Origin: Epithemia pelagica
Taxonomy: Eukaryota; Bacillariophyta; Bacillariophyceae; Surirellales; Surirellaceae
Reading direction: 5' to 3'
Assembly (NCBI GenBank): GCA_946965045.2
Contig: OX337232.1
Location: 1,550,001 to 1,614,000 of the forward strand
DNA: 64,000 bases
The position numbers and the translations under genes were made by a program. Of the stretch, positions 1 to 12,127 are shown one piece after another (position 1 is the stretch's first letter; the number at the start of each line of letters is the position of its first letter). The notes below the pieces were generated by a model, which did no database searches, had not been told where the DNA came from, and was given only the letters and a program-made list of their open reading frames with translations.

Positions 1-908
1 TACTCCAATGTTCTTGTTGTTGTCTGACAGCTATGGGAAGCCTTGATATGTCAAGTGGCCAACATTCAGAATGAGGCAGAATACCAAGGGTGATGAGAAT
101 TGAGAATGATGATGATGGTCCATGTACATGCCAACTTAAATCGAGGGGATGATGCAAGATGCAAGGAGGATGGGATCGATGATGGATGCGAGACGAGCGA
201 ACAAGTGTCCAAAGCAGATGGCTGGACCCGGGTGTCGTTCGGTACTCTCGGTCGTGAACGCAGATGGTCGTACTGAGTTCTGTACGTACACCTGAGCGGT
301 TGTCTCCGAACGCAAAGACACACTCGACTGCAACTGCGACATTTTTTGAAATCCTAGGCGCGTCCGGCGTCGAGCGCGCCGGTCGTCCAGAGCCAATCGC
401 CGGCCTTAAACAATCCCTCGTTCAAATGCTCGTTTAGGATTATTCAAATCCAGGCCTCTACCACAAAAAATAGCATGATTGCTATGGCAATATTAGGAGA
501 GTGAATAATAGAGACCATCCTCCTCGTTGGTTTAGAAGGAGTACTTGTGGCAATCATTTTCGTACATACGCGCATGAGTCAGGGTGTGTCAGTCAAGGCA
601 GAAGGAATGGAACAAGGACAGCAGTGGTGAGGAACATGCCTCTTCCTGCCACCTCAAGCCAAAAGATCAAACGTCAACTTCGCCTCATCAGTTTCAAAAA
701 AGTGCACGTCACCTCCATCCAGATGGCGTCAAAAGACGAAACCGGCTCCATGATGTCCTTGAAGAATCATGTCGCTCATCAAATGTTGAATGGAACGATA
801 CGGTAGCCTCATCGTTCCAGACAATCACCAAATTGTGATGACGACGACCATGGCAAACCAACTGCTGGTGCATATCCTGTTTGTTCTAAGTGACGATCCT
901 TTTCTCGT
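1..908. other. Left-edge non-coding stretch
   Basis: No supported gene. Short open frames occur on both strands, but they lack a recognisable domain, and the one at 584 begins with GTG. The right part, up to 908, is the 3' flank of the minus-strand helicase gene. Confidence 0.5.
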
Positions 909-3900
909 TTACAATCCCAATCGGCCACGTTTTTTGGGCATGAACCGAGGTGTGGCAGTGAGAGAACTTCGTTGTGCTCCCGGAGTGGCCACAACCGTGC
1001 CAGGTCGTCGTTGGCGCACACTGGCCTGACTGGAGGACGACGTGGTACGTTTCGATTGCTCTTCTTCTTGTCGTTGTTGCTGCTGCTGTTGCTCTCGTTG
1101 TTGCATTTCCCGTTCCATTTGTTGGGCCGTTTCGTGTTGCTGGCGACGCTTGTGCACAATGGTTTCGTAGGATTCCTTGACACTAAAAAACATGGGGCCT
1201 GCTTCGGCCAACCATTCTCCTTCGACAGCCGTCACACAAGACATGTATTCCTTGGTGGTGGAGATCAATTCATGATAACAGACATAATCGGGTGTATAGC
1301 CCAAACCAAAGAGGGCCGAACTGGGGTGGAGGGCCGAAGGGATGCCCGTCAACATGTTGATGTATTCCCCAATGCCCTTGATTTTGGAACTATTGTAAAA
1401 ATAGGCCGCACAAATGGCCTTGCGAATCACATCCCAGGCACCACCGGCCGACTTGGGCTCCAATTTTTGTTGTTTCATCAAATCCAATAATTGGGCATGG
1501 ACCTCCCGGGCCTTGCGCAAGCCCTTGGCATGAATAAAATGCTTGTTGCACCATTCACCATCAAACCGGTACTGTTTGGCTCGCAAGTACACATTCAACA
1601 AGGTCAAGTGATCCGACTCGGGGACAAAAAACTTTTCCCGTGCGGCATCGGATTCTTCCTCGCGGTCCTTGGGCCGAAAAAAGACACTGGGAACCGACAA
1701 CATGCTGACAATAATCAACACTTCCGTCGAACACTCCCCCACAGTGTGTGCCTGCAACAACATTTTGCTCAAGGGTGGATCCAATGGAAAATCCACCATG
1801 CGACGACCCGTTTCCGTCAATTCTCCCGTATTGTCCAAAGCACCCAGAATCCACAATTGGTACATGGAATTCATGATATTGTCTTGTGGCGGAGGATCCA
1901 TAAAGGCAAAATCCAAAAGGTTTTGAATTCCCAGCGACTTGAGCAACAACACTACATTGCTCAAGTTGGTACGTTGAATTTCTGGCACGGCCGACGCCAT
2001 GAGTTCGTCCCGATACTGCCTGTCCGTGTACAAGCGAAAACAAAAGCCGGGCCCGGTTCGACCGGCACGACCGGACCGTTGATTGGCATTGGCTTGACTA
2101 ATGGGAGTGACCAACAGAGCATCCATACCAATCTTGGGATTGTACACCTTCAACTTGCAAAACCCCGAATCAATCACGTACCGAATCCCATCCACTGTGA
2201 GAGAGGTTTCTGCCACATTGGTCGACACAATGCACTTGCGAATCCCCTCGGGTGCGGCTTCAAAAATCTTGGCTTGCAAATCAGCGGGAAGTTGACTGTA
2301 CATGGGTAATACCAAAAGTGGAGAAGAGTCTTGGCCCAACTTTTCCATCTTCTCTGCCAACACTTGACAGGTTCCTTCAATGTCTTCTTGTCCCGTCATA
2401 AAGATGAGAATATCACCGGGTGGACTGTTGAAATGAATTTGCATTGTTTGTTTTACAGCTGCCATCACGTAATCTTCTTGCACTGTTTTGGAATAGTAGG
2501 TTTCCACCTTGAAGGTACGACCGGGAATGCGAAAAATGGGAACGCCTCCAAAATAATCACTAAAGACGTCTGCACTCAATGTGGCACTCGTCACAATCAA
2601 TTTCAAATCCGATCGACGAGCTGCCACTTGACGAAGGACACCAAACAAGACGTCCGTGTTCAAGGACCGCTCGTGCGCTTCGTCCATGACCAGGGCACTG
2701 TATTTATTGAGATCTGGATCGTTCAGACTTTCGCGGAGTAATACACCATCTGTCATGTACTTGATGAGAGTATGTTCACTGGTACAATCTTCAAATCGGA
2801 TTGTGTACCCTACGGTTCCACCCAAGTCCTCTCGTTCGTCCAGCGGACGTTTGCCTTTTTCTTTGACACCTGATGATACTTCCTCGCAAACGCGCTTTGC
2901 TACACTCATGGCTGCCACACGCCGCGGCTGCGTACATCCGACCAACCCATATTCGCAGTACCCTTCTTCCATGAGATACTGGCACAGCTGTGTTGTCTTC
3001 CCTGAACCAGTTTCACCAACTACAATGCAAATGTTGTTTTCGCGAATGACATTCAGCAATTCTTCCCGAACAGTAAACACTGGCAAGAACTCCCTACCAA
3101 TCGAAAGTAAAAAGAAGTCATTGAGAAGGTCCGAGAGAGAGCAAGAAAGCGAGTTTTCAACACAACGCTGGCTTCTACGTACCGTTGTTGACGAATGGAT
3201 TTGGTCTTCGCAAATTCGGATACAGCTCCATCTTTTTTGCCTGGCTCGTTTGTTTTCACATGTTGGGCGAATCCCGTGGACTTTTTGTAGTCAATTTCCC
3301 CTCCACCCCCGTCTTTCTCGTTGGAACCTTCCCCTTCATTGGTAGTCTCTTTCGTGTCGCCCTGAACTCCTACCGCTTGTCCCATGCGAGTACCTCCCAA
3401 CTCCCAGAATTTTTGTCGCATCGTGTTCTTCTCCTTCTTGGCCCGGACAACACGCAGGGTCTCAGACCCTTGTCGTGCCATTTTACTAAAATCCGATGAA
3501 TTGTCCTTCACCGTTGGTACGGCATCTCGAATGGTGGAGAACGATACTCGGCCGTCCAAAAACGGCGGTTTGACTTGATGCACTAGTAGTGTGACCCTTG
3601 TGTCTTGCTCTGTCCGCACATTATCCAAGGATATTGGGCCTTGCAAGGCAGCTCCTGAAGAGAGGAGACGATTGTTTTCCCAAGCGTCTTGGTCGTCTTG
3701 TAATGCCGACTGGCGAGCGTTGAATTTACGACCAGCGAGTCCATTTTGTCGTCGCTGATCCATTTCCTTCTCTCGAGCTTCAATCTTGGCACTAGTGTAC
3801 AAGAAACGACCCAAATCCTGCTGTTGCTGGTCTCCTCCATACTGCTGCTGGTCCACTACATAGTGTCCTTCATCCTCCTGCAAATAAAAGTCACGATCAA

Positions 3901-5161
3901 ACGAATTATTGTCATCCTCTTCTGCCAAATTGGTAGGTCGTATTTTGCCATCCCGCGGAAGCAGAAAATCATCCGTGGTATCACGATGCATGGGTGCTGG
4001 TGTTTCCACATCCCATGCATTGCTCCTCTTGCTTGACGGCGCTGAACTTCGGTCTGTCCCATGTCGAGACGTACTCGCATCCGTCTCACGTCTCGGCGTC
4101 GGCGCCATGGCCGTTCGATGGGATGAATCCAACGATGACATTTCGGAATGGGGGCGTCCTCTACGAGATGACGAGGACGGGCGTCCCGATTCTCGACCAT
4201 TGATGGAGGAAGATTGGGTTGACGGAGTAACACGTTGGTGATTTTGCTGCGAACGAGGAGGAGGGGGCATGGTCCGATCTCCGTAGTTTTGTCGTTCTTG
4301 TTCATGCTGGGGACGACGACGGTAACTTTCACCGCGTGAGTCCCGACGGTGGTCTCGTCGGTCAACGGTAGATGAATGTGGTGGTGGGGAATCTTGTCGC
4401 CGTCGTCTCGATTCTTCTTCGTGGTAATCTCGACCACGTCGGCGGTCGCGGTCTCTGTCACTTCTGCTGGACGAATCGTCGTTGTGCGCTCTCTCGTCTC
4501 CCCTTCTACTTCTATAGCCACCATCATACGATCGACCCCTGTCATCATCGTCCTCATACCCCGATCTTCTTCGTTTACGCGAGGAGGAACGATCTGAATC
4601 GTCGTAGTCTTCCTGCCGTCTTCCATGTCTCCGACGACGATCATCATCACGATCGTCGTCGTCGTAATCTCTACGATGATAGCCATCACCGGAACGACGG
4701 TCGGATTGAGAAGAAGAATGGGAAATTTGTTGTGATGATCCATATCGACGATTGTGTCGTTCCCTTGCCCGCATTTGGACTTCACGATTGACGCCGCCGG
4801 GATGCGACGGCGTTTCGTCGTACACACGTCGATAATTGCGAGAATGTTGTTGTTCTCGCTGCAGTTTCAATCGCTTGTCCCTATCAACATCGTTTCCTTC
4901 TCGATCAAATTTTCTGTCATCTCGATCTTGCTGGTCTCGTTGTTGTTGCCTTTTCGATGCCGCCAACTTGTCCAGACCCAAACGAGACGACGAGACGGGT
5001 TTCTCCTCCCCACCGTTGTCGCCATTGTCTTTTTTCTTCTTCGAAACTAGTCCTCCTCGTCCAGTCGAAGGAAGCAACGATGTCAATCGAGAGGTTGAAT
5101 CAACGTTTGGACCCTTGTCAACGGTTCGAGAAGACGACGAACTCGTCCGGTTTTCCGCCAT
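909..5161 (-). CDS. PRP16: DEAH-box pre-mRNA splicing helicase, Prp16/DHX38 type
   Basis: ATP-dependent RNA helicase that remodels the spliceosome around the second catalytic step; acts in the nucleus. Two exons are inferred: 5161..3183 and 3093..909, with an 89-bp GT-AG intron (3182..3094). Joining gives R-E-F-L-P at the junction, as in Prp16 proteins, and a product of about 1387 aa. Residues 1-550 are a long RS/RD-rich, low-complexity arm typical of splicing helicases. The helicase core follows: P-loop GETGSGKT (~686-693), DEAH (~797-800), SAT (~829-831) and [10 protein letters not shown] of motif VI. The HA2/OB region and a basic, Gln-rich tail ending in RGRLGL come next. Human DHX38 is slightly shorter; the extra length is in the N-terminal arm. 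ATG at 5161 heads the open frame. Confident on family; Prp16 over Prp2/Prp22 rests on the junction, the arm and the C-terminus. Confidence 0.9.
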
Positions 5162-5467
5162 GGTCAGGTTTTGAGAGAATTTTGTGACAGGGCTGAGAGA
5201 GGGGCGAAGGCAAGACGGAAAAGTGAGCTATGTGAAGGTAATGAAAATGAGTGGGTAGTTATGGAAATAGTTCAATCTGACAACCTCTACTCCATATCCT
5301 GTTGGTGTTTTCCCTCTCGGAACACTGCTGACTGTAACTTCGCATGGTTCTAGTCTCTTCAGGGTAATAAGCACACCAATCCTGCGAATATAGCATCAGC
5401 CTGGCTATCACGGCCACTCAGCAGTAAACAACATGGTCACGACCACCTGTGACCACGTCTCCATTTA
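5162..5467. other. Intergenic between tandem minus-strand genes
   Basis: 306 bp holding the presumed promoter of the helicase gene and the 3' flank of the transporter gene. No motif recognised. Confidence 0.4.
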
Positions 5468-6934
5468 TTACGGCAACGATTCTCCCGTTTCCGGCAAGGC
5501 TGCGTTTGTTTCTTTTTCTTGTTCCTTTCGACTTTGACTTCTCCATATCGTGGCCAAAAAACTACCCAAACACGAGTGTACCGTAGCCGAGAGTGCCCCT
5601 GGAAGTTGTGCCAAGGGGGGTGCACCGGCAATGGATCGAGCCAAGACGACGGCCAAGACGGAATTTTGCATTCCCACTTCAATGGACATGGTACGGGAGG
5701 TGGGTCGTGATTTTCCAAAGCCCCATCGTGGAATGATATACCCCAAGGCAAATCCGACACTGTGCAAGCCAATCACCGAGACCGCAGCGCGAGCTAAAAT
5801 CAACGACGCGGCCGAGCTCGTCGATGACATGGACAGGAGTGGAACACTTTGCGCCACGACACCACCACAAATACATCCCACCAACAATGCCGATGCAAGG
5901 GGAGTGAACCGTGAAAGCCATTGCGATAGTTTGGGTGCCTTGGCATTGAGAACCATTCCGACCAAAACAGGCAACAAAATGACTTGCGCCGTGGGCAGCC
6001 ACAAGTCACGGGCCGATACACGCACATGGCTTTGTACCAAGAGTTGTACCAAACAGGGTGTCACCACGACGGCACAGAGGGTGGAACAGGCCGTCAATAC
6101 CACCGATAAGGCTACATTGGCTTGCGCAATGAGTGTGACAAGATTGGATGCTGTGCCGCCGGGAGAACAGCCGACTAAGCAAAGGCCCAGAAAAAGACTG
6201 GCACCCACCGAGGAGGAGGAACCACCGGACGAAGATATGGTGGCTGCTGTGGCGACATTCGTCACGGATGGCGGTAGTGTCAGCAACAAGGCACGACCCA
6301 CCGTCCATGCGGTCAATGGCATAATGAGGAATTGACAGGCCACACCAAGGGGTACAGACGACCAGTTTTGTCGTACCACATTTTCAAAGTCTTTGGGTTG
6401 CAAGGTTAACCCCGTTCCACACATGACACTGGCCAACATGAGCGTGACGAGGTTGCCCTGATTGACCCATTTCATGGAGGATGGAGCCACAAAGCCAAGT
6501 ATCGAGAAAAGTACAACGTACAAGGGAAAGGCAGACGTGCAACGCGAAAGCCATTGGTCCAATTGATTTTCGACAGAAGCATCTGATCCGGACTCTTCCT
6601 TTGATGACATTTCATGTTTCTCTTCCAATGGCTCATCATTCTCGCTGGAATCGTCACCTACCATGGCGAGGAAATTTCTGTTTTTTCGCGACTTTGTATT
6701 TCTTGCGATTCTTGATGGAAGTTTCGTTATCATCCAAGAACGACTTGTTGCTGTAGTGGAGGAGGAGGATGTTAGGGACCAACAATGCGTATTTCTGTTT
6801 TCAAAAGCCTGATCTTTTTGAATTGGCTGCAGTGCGGTCGGAACTCTGACAATATACGCATTGTTGGATGGAGAATACAGTAGGGTCACCAGAATTACCC
6901 GTCGAATCCACAAGCCTGTTGGGGTCGCCGTCAT
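5468..6934 (-). CDS. BASS-family (bile acid:Na+ symporter-like) organic anion transporter, probably plastid envelope
   Basis: Sodium-coupled organic anion carrier of the SBF/BASS family; plant plastid members carry pyruvate or other 2-oxoacids. The open frame runs to a GTG at 6952, but the first ATG is at 6934, giving 488 aa. A hydrophobic N-terminal stretch (around residues 8-20) precedes a Ser/Thr-rich segment of about 130 residues, which fits a bipartite plastid presequence with possible cleavage before a Tyr. About nine to ten membrane helices follow. Family signatures seen are the CGTGL-type segment after the second helix and GCSPGGTASN, the conserved crossover region in BASS carriers. 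The C-terminus is short and polar. Substrate cannot be read from sequence; plastid targeting is an inference. Confidence 0.82.
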   Translation of the reverse strand: MTATPTGLWIRRVILVTLLYSPSNNAYIVRVPTALQPIQKDQAFENRNTHCWSLTSSSSTTATSRSWMITKLPSRIARNTKSRKNRNFLAMVGDDSSENDEPLEEKHEMSSKEESGSDASVENQLDQWLSRCTSAFPLYVVLFSILGFVAPSSMKWVNQGNLVTLMLASVMCGTGLTLQPKDFENVVRQNWSSVPLGVACQFLIMPLTAWTVGRALLLTLPPSVTNVATAATISSSGGSSSSVGASLFLGLCLVGCSPGGTASNLVTLIAQANVALSVVLTACSTLCAVVVTPCLVQLLVQSHVRVSARDLWLPTAQVILLPVLVGMVLNAKAPKLSQWLSRFTPLASALLVGCICGGVVAQSVPLLSMSSTSSAASLILARAAVSVIGLHSVGFALGYIIPRWGFGKSRPTSRTMSIEVGMQNSVLAVVLARSIAGAPPLAQLPGALSATVHSCLGSFLATIWRSQSRKEQEKETNAALPETGESLP

Positions 6935-8068
6935 GGTTGGCTGCGCCGGCACTGCTGTATTTGTTTCACTGCTGTATTTGGGTTGGAGAAGATTCCTTCG
7001 ACGAGTGCACCAGAAAATCGTTTGCCAAATCAGTTCAATTCTTGAGAAACCAGAGAAACAAGGTTTTCTAGGTTCACCTAGTTGTCACAATCGTTCATTT
7101 GATTTACGGGATGATGAAAGAACAAAGGGACTACGCCGTGTGCAACACCACCACCATGGTCGTCCAAAACAGTGAACTGCCGACTGCCGGTTCCAAAAGA
7201 TACCAGACGTCTCATTCATGACTGAAAGAGTTACACGGGAGTGAAGAGAAGAGTTCGGTTGTTCCGAATCGCACGAGAACACGTACTTCAACGGTCTCAT
7301 ACAGAGTGTAAGAGCTCAATTTCACTGACCACGAGCGTCATCCGACACGTCATGTTTCACTGGAGCGATATGGTCTACTCCGTAACAATCGATCCGAATC
7401 TCGGGTGTAATTGTGGTCCGTGAAAATTAAACACAAACGATCGGTTGTATCTGAATTCGGTCTGGATTCCCACTGCGACATTGAACCAGAATTTAGTCTC
7501 GATCGGGGGTGATCGGCTGTATAGGTACAAAAAGTACTAATCGGATCACTTCGGGGTGTCGCAACCAGCTGCAAGTGCAAAAGCTCCGTTATGCGAACAA
7601 CCGATGTCGCCTTTGTTCGTGTTGGAACTTTTGGCTTTTTTTTTCGGTTTTCTGGTTGGTCGTCTTTTTCTCTGTTGCCTGCATCTGCATATGGTGCAGG
7701 AAAATTTTTTTCTCATCAAATCCATTCCAACCAACAACAAACGAATATCCAAAACGGAGAGAAAAATAATAAAACAACAGCAGCAACCACAACAACAACA
7801 AAGCATTCGCGATAGTATTGCTGTCTTCCCTTGCGGAAAGGGCGAATGGGTAGTAGCAGAGAATCCATGACTCAAATCATCATGTGCCATCCGTAAAAAA
7901 GTCCAGAACACCAGAGTGTTTGATACTACGATCGGAAGGAAACAACGAGGCCTCTACAATCAGTGGGGAGAAAGCAGTGTTGTCGTGCTTGTTCTGCTCT
8001 GTCGGAGAATTTCGAGCTCGTTGGATTAGAGAGAAGAAAGGTCACATTGTAAGAATAGTTGTATCAAG
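6935..8068. other. Divergent intergenic region
   Basis: 1.1 kb between a minus-strand and a plus-strand gene, so it presumably carries both promoters. It contains a T-rich run near 7630-7640 and CAA/CAG-rich simple sequence around 7770-7800. The small open frames lack domains. No gene supported. Confidence 0.45.
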
Positions 8069-11000
8069 ATGACGGACCTACCTCGATCCAACAAGGAAGA
8101 GACGGCAGTCAAGTCAGTGCCAATGGAAGAGAAAAAGGAGGATTCCAGGCGGAGGACCATGGAGCCATCACCGACGCAAACTCCTGTTGTGGCCAGTGTC
8201 TCGAAACGTTCCGTTCATGGATACACGGCTGTATCAGTGTCGCCCAATCGTGACTATGCCGTTACCGCTAGTCACGATTGTTTGCAATTGGTGTCCATTA
8301 CGTCGGACGGTTTAACCGTAAAGCAAACCATTCCCATTGCGCCTCACTTGGCGGCGGCTGCCACTCAGGTGTCGTCGTGCAGCTCAACCAACACGCTCCC
8401 CATTATGATGACGACAACCACCGCAACCACCAGTACACAATCCTCATCTTCCTTCCAACGACAGTTTCATCGTCATCACCATCGACCTTTGATTATTAGT
8501 GAAGATTTGTTTGAAGAACCGGTTCGATCCTCCAGCACGGGGACCAAGGCTACTTTGGGCTCATCCACTGCTGGTAGCAGTAGTAGTACTGCCGCCACTC
8601 CCAAAACCAGTTTGATCAATGTTGTCATCAACGATGTTGCCTGGAGTAATCCCTTGTGGGAAGCCACATCCTCGCACAATCCACGTAAACAATCCAATCC
8701 TTCCACTCCTAACAATGGACCGCCAACCCAATCCTTTATTGCCGCCTCTGGATCCAATGGAGCCATTGTTGTGTGGCGAGAAGAAACCTTGTTGCCAGCC
8801 GAGCAAAAAAACCGCACTACCAATACTACAAACGGAGGAGAATCAGTCTCACAAAATGCTGCATTGTCCTTGGCTCCGGAAGTTGTACTGGATAAGCACG
8901 TCCGTGCCGTCAATCGATTGGCTTGGCACCCTAAGCGACAAATGCTCTTGTCTGCATCTCATGATCAAACAGTACGATTATGGGAACGCAAACGAATCAA
9001 AGACCCCAACAAGGTCCATCACAAGAAACCCTCTGGCTTTAGTTTTCCCTTTTTTGGTGGTGGTGGAAACACGGCAGACGAGGACACGGACTCGTCCGTG
9101 CCCTTGTATACCTGGCAATGTACCAGTGTCTTTGAACCTAAATGTGAATCGGTACGAGATATTGGTTGGAATCCCTTGGCCGATGATATCTTTGCCCTGT
9201 GTACCAGCAGTGGCTGTTTAGTTGTCTACAATCGTTTTGTTCGGGCCCGCGTCTTGCTCAAGTTAAATGCGCACGACCGCGATGCCACCACCTTACAATG
9301 GCATCCCACTCGTCTCAATACCATTGCCACTGGAGGATCCAATGATCGTCTGGTCAAGGTTTGGAATTTGGAACACGCGCTCCATGCCGTCATGGATCCA
9401 CCGACGACAGCGACCACCGTGGATGCCTTGTCCAACCACAATCAAAATACCTTGTCCAGTGTCCAAACGGAAATTTCCGATGTCAGTACCGATTCCAGTC
9501 TTTCCGTCGGATCCAGAGCCAGTACAGCCGCCATGACGTTTTGTTCCACCTCGTCCTATTCCAGACAAGCACCAGAACATGTCTTGGCTGTGGCCGCACC
9601 TGTCAAACGAGTTCGATGGAGACCGCCCGCCAACAACAACAAGACGACAAATGCGACGGCCGCCTCTAACAGCCCCAATCGTAGCCGCAACACGAGTCCT
9701 AGCCGTCAAGGGAATCGGACCACTCATTTTGTGGACCGTCACGAATCCATGTTGGCCGTCGCAACCGTCCCCGTCAAGGGCGAAAGTGGAGGTGGTTCTG
9801 GCTTTGTGGCACTCTGGTCCTATCATCGACCATTCATGCCGCTTTGTATCATGGAAGGTCACAAGGAAGGAGCGGTCACCGATTTGGTTTGGCTGGATTC
9901 GTCCAGTGTCAACGAAAAGGAACAACATCAGCCAAATGGAACCAATAACAATGTTCGTTTACCGTCGAATCGGGGCATTTGGCAACACATTTTGTCCGTG
10001 GGTAAGGATGGACACTGTCTGGTTCAGAGTCTGGCCAATGGAGAACGCCCAATCACAAATGTTCCACCATCCTGCTTTGCCATGGCCAATCTGTCACCTT
10101 TTCAACGTGGCTATGGTTCATTGCAAATCTTTTCGGTGTCTCAAACTGTGAATCGTGATCCAGATTCGTGGTTGCGAGTCGATGTGGATACGGAATCGGC
10201 ACCAGGAATCTTTCGGGAATCAGCGTCGATTGTGGCTATTCGCGACGAGAACGACACACAACAAAACCGTCATGAACCAGGGATCCAGAGCAATCGAATC
10301 TCTCACAACGAACAACAAACTCGTGAGCGACAAACTCCTACAATTACCTTCCATTCAGTAGATCATGGTGATCTGGATCAAACTGGAAAACCGGTCGTGG
10401 TGATGGAATCCACATGCGATCAAGAAAAAATGGCCATGATAGCCCCCGAAGTGGTTCATATGTCACGGTTTGCGGGGCAATATGTGTTGTACCCAACGTT
10501 AGAATTACCCAGTCGAATCGACATTTGCTTGTACAATTCTCAAGTGGCCGAGACCTTGCGGAACCCAGCTGTGTCCCATATGTGGCACCGTGTAGCGGAG
10601 GAATTGGAGAAGGCAGAAGTGGATTCCTTGGCGGACCAGGATGCGAACGAGACTGATCTTGCTTCTGCAATTCTTGAGATTTTGGAGGAGAGGGCCGACG
10701 ATGGAGATGTACAGTCATGTGTGGCGGTATGCGAAGTTTTGGAAATTGTCAACTCGGACCGGACCACACAAATCCCCTTTTTGGAAATCCAATTGGTCCG
10801 AGAATGGTACCTGTCCTATATTGATCTTCTCCGTAACATGTGTTTGTTCACGTATGCGTGCGATGTGATTCGCAACTGCAAAGATCCCTTTGTGGCGGCG
10901 CAGAACAAACATTCGACGTCCATAGCCGAGTCTTGTCAGATGTGCGGTAAACCGATTTTGGCAGACCGACGAAGCATCGGTCAAACAGACGAAGACAATG

Positions 11001-11341
11001 TCGCTCGTCGTATGTGTAAAACATGCAAAAGAACTATTGGCGTGTGTTCTATTTGTCACGAACCAGTCCGAGGGATGTACATTTGGTGCCCTGGATGTGG
11101 TCATGGTAAGTCCAAACGGATCATTTTTTTTTCTCGCGTCTCTGCTGCTCATAACCTGTCCTTGCTCTTTCCTTTTGTCGTAGGGGGACATTTGGAACAC
11201 ATGATGAGCTGGTTTGCAGTGCGACAAGAATGCCCTACAGGTTGTGGACATGTTTGCAACATGCGTCAGACGCTGAATGCTTTCCCGCGTAGTACGTCGA
11301 TGCGTGAAATGAACCAGCTCGATAGTTCTTCGAATTCATGA
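8069..11341 (+). CDS. WDR24: WD40 protein with C-terminal zinc finger, WDR24-like (GATOR2 complex)
   Basis: WDR24 is a GATOR2 subunit that relieves GATOR1 inhibition of TORC1 in response to amino acids. The product has an N-terminal WD40 propeller interrupted by low-complexity Ser/Thr/Asn insertions (recognisable repeats end in VRLWERK and VKVWNLEH). A long linker follows, then a helical region containing WYLSYIDLL, and a Cys/His-rich C-terminus (CQMCGKP, CKTC, CSICHEPVRG, WCPGCGHG, GHLEH, CPTGCGH) closely following the WDR24 pattern. An intron is inferred at 11106..11183 (GTAAGT...GTAG, 78 bp). It is a multiple of three and has no stop, so it reads through; splicing restores CGHGGHLEH and gives about 1064 aa. 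ATG at 8069. Assignment to WDR24 rather than WDR59 rests on the C-terminus. Confidence 0.82.
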   Translation: MTDLPRSNKEETAVKSVPMEEKKEDSRRRTMEPSPTQTPVVASVSKRSVHGYTAVSVSPNRDYAVTASHDCLQLVSITSDGLTVKQTIPIAPHLAAAATQVSSCSSTNTLPIMMTTTTATTSTQSSSSFQRQFHRHHHRPLIISEDLFEEPVRSSSTGTKATLGSSTAGSSSSTAATPKTSLINVVINDVAWSNPLWEATSSHNPRKQSNPSTPNNGPPTQSFIAASGSNGAIVVWREETLLPAEQKNRTTNTTNGGESVSQNAALSLAPEVVLDKHVRAVNRLAWHPKRQMLLSASHDQTVRLWERKRIKDPNKVHHKKPSGFSFPFFGGGGNTADEDTDSSVPLYTWQCTSVFEPKCESVRDIGWNPLADDIFALCTSSGCLVVYNRFVRARVLLKLNAHDRDATTLQWHPTRLNTIATGGSNDRLVKVWNLEHALHAVMDPPTTATTVDALSNHNQNTLSSVQTEISDVSTDSSLSVGSRASTAAMTFCSTSSYSRQAPEHVLAVAAPVKRVRWRPPANNNKTTNATAASNSPNRSRNTSPSRQGNRTTHFVDRHESMLAVATVPVKGESGGGSGFVALWSYHRPFMPLCIMEGHKEGAVTDLVWLDSSSVNEKEQHQPNGTNNNVRLPSNRGIWQHILSVGKDGHCLVQSLANGERPITNVPPSCFAMANLSPFQRGYGSLQIFSVSQTVNRDPDSWLRVDVDTESAPGIFRESASIVAIRDENDTQQNRHEPGIQSNRISHNEQQTRERQTPTITFHSVDHGDLDQTGKPVVVMESTCDQEKMAMIAPEVVHMSRFAGQYVLYPTLELPSRIDICLYNSQVAETLRNPAVSHMWHRVAEELEKAEVDSLADQDANETDLASAILEILEERADDGDVQSCVAVCEVLEIVNSDRTTQIPFLEIQLVREWYLSYIDLLRNMCLFTYACDVIRNCKDPFVAAQNKHSTSIAESCQMCGKPILADRRSIGQTDEDNVARRMCKTCKRTIGVCSICHEPVRGMYIWCPGCGHGKSKRIIFFSRVSAAHNLSLLFPFVVGGHLEHMMSWFAVRQECPTGCGHVCNMRQTLNAFPRSTSMREMNQLDSSSNS
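11106..11183 (+). other. Inferred 78-bp frame-preserving intron in the WDR24-like gene
   Basis: Donor GTAAGT, a T-rich interior and a pyrimidine-rich acceptor ending in GTAG. It interrupts a glycine codon in phase 1. The 26 codons it would add contain no stop and sit between zinc ligands that are normally adjacent. Confidence 0.75.
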
Positions 11342-12127
11342 GTGGATCACTTTGGGAGTGTACTTATGAATTGATGGTAAATTCATGAGGATATGATACA
11401 TTCATGTTCCCTGACAAATATGCAAGTCATGGAACCTCAATGACTTATCCCGTTTCCCAACTGGGCGATATCTTTCGGTCTCAAAGACGGAGACTTTGAT
11501 ACGAGCGGTTCCGCCATCTACTGCAGAACACTGAATGTCTTTTAGTGAGAAGAAAGATTCAATGCAAACTTGAGCACCCACAGTATTTTGTTGAAATCGT
11601 GGTACAATGCGTTCCAATAATGGTTTCGTATTGCTATCCACCCTTTGAACATTTTGAAAATGGAGCAAGCTCCCTTGAGGAGCTTTCCCCTCCTCACAAT
11701 GGTGCACTGCTTACAACTTTCTTGTTTTTGGAATACGCTTATGGGGCGAATGGAATTATTGATATCATATGCCATCACATCTTCTCATTTTTTCTATGTG
11801 GAGCAGGGTATATTTCCTACAATACCATTTTGTACATCAAACAGGTTGTAGGAGGCCGCTACCATGGTTATCATAAGAACTACTCCTACATAGCTAATGA
11901 CGTTTTGATACCAAAAGATCCTGTGGGAGCATCTACAATATTTTACATACTGACAAATACAATTCAGTGGTTTGCTTGGGGTAAATATACAGTTCTGTCT
12001 TTTGCGACAACCAATTATGAATGGAGTAGGTAGTCCTCAAGGAATATCCACTAATAGCGATTGACATTAGTATGGGAACTCTTGTCCTCACGGCACCTTG
12101 GAGGAACGAGTGTGCACTTTGAGCCGT
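11342..12127. other. AT-richer intergenic region
   Basis: 786 bp between convergent genes. Open frames of 101 aa (minus) and 162 aa (plus) both begin at GTG rather than ATG and match nothing I recognise. No gene supported. Confidence 0.4.

Noticed and set aside
1491-2309. 272-codon plus-strand frame antisense to the Prp16-like helicase
   Set aside because: Shadow of the conserved helicase exon; the sense strand carries all motifs.
11402-12033. Minus 101-codon and plus 162-codon frames downstream of WDR24
   Set aside because: Both begin at GTG in AT-rich DNA and lack domains.
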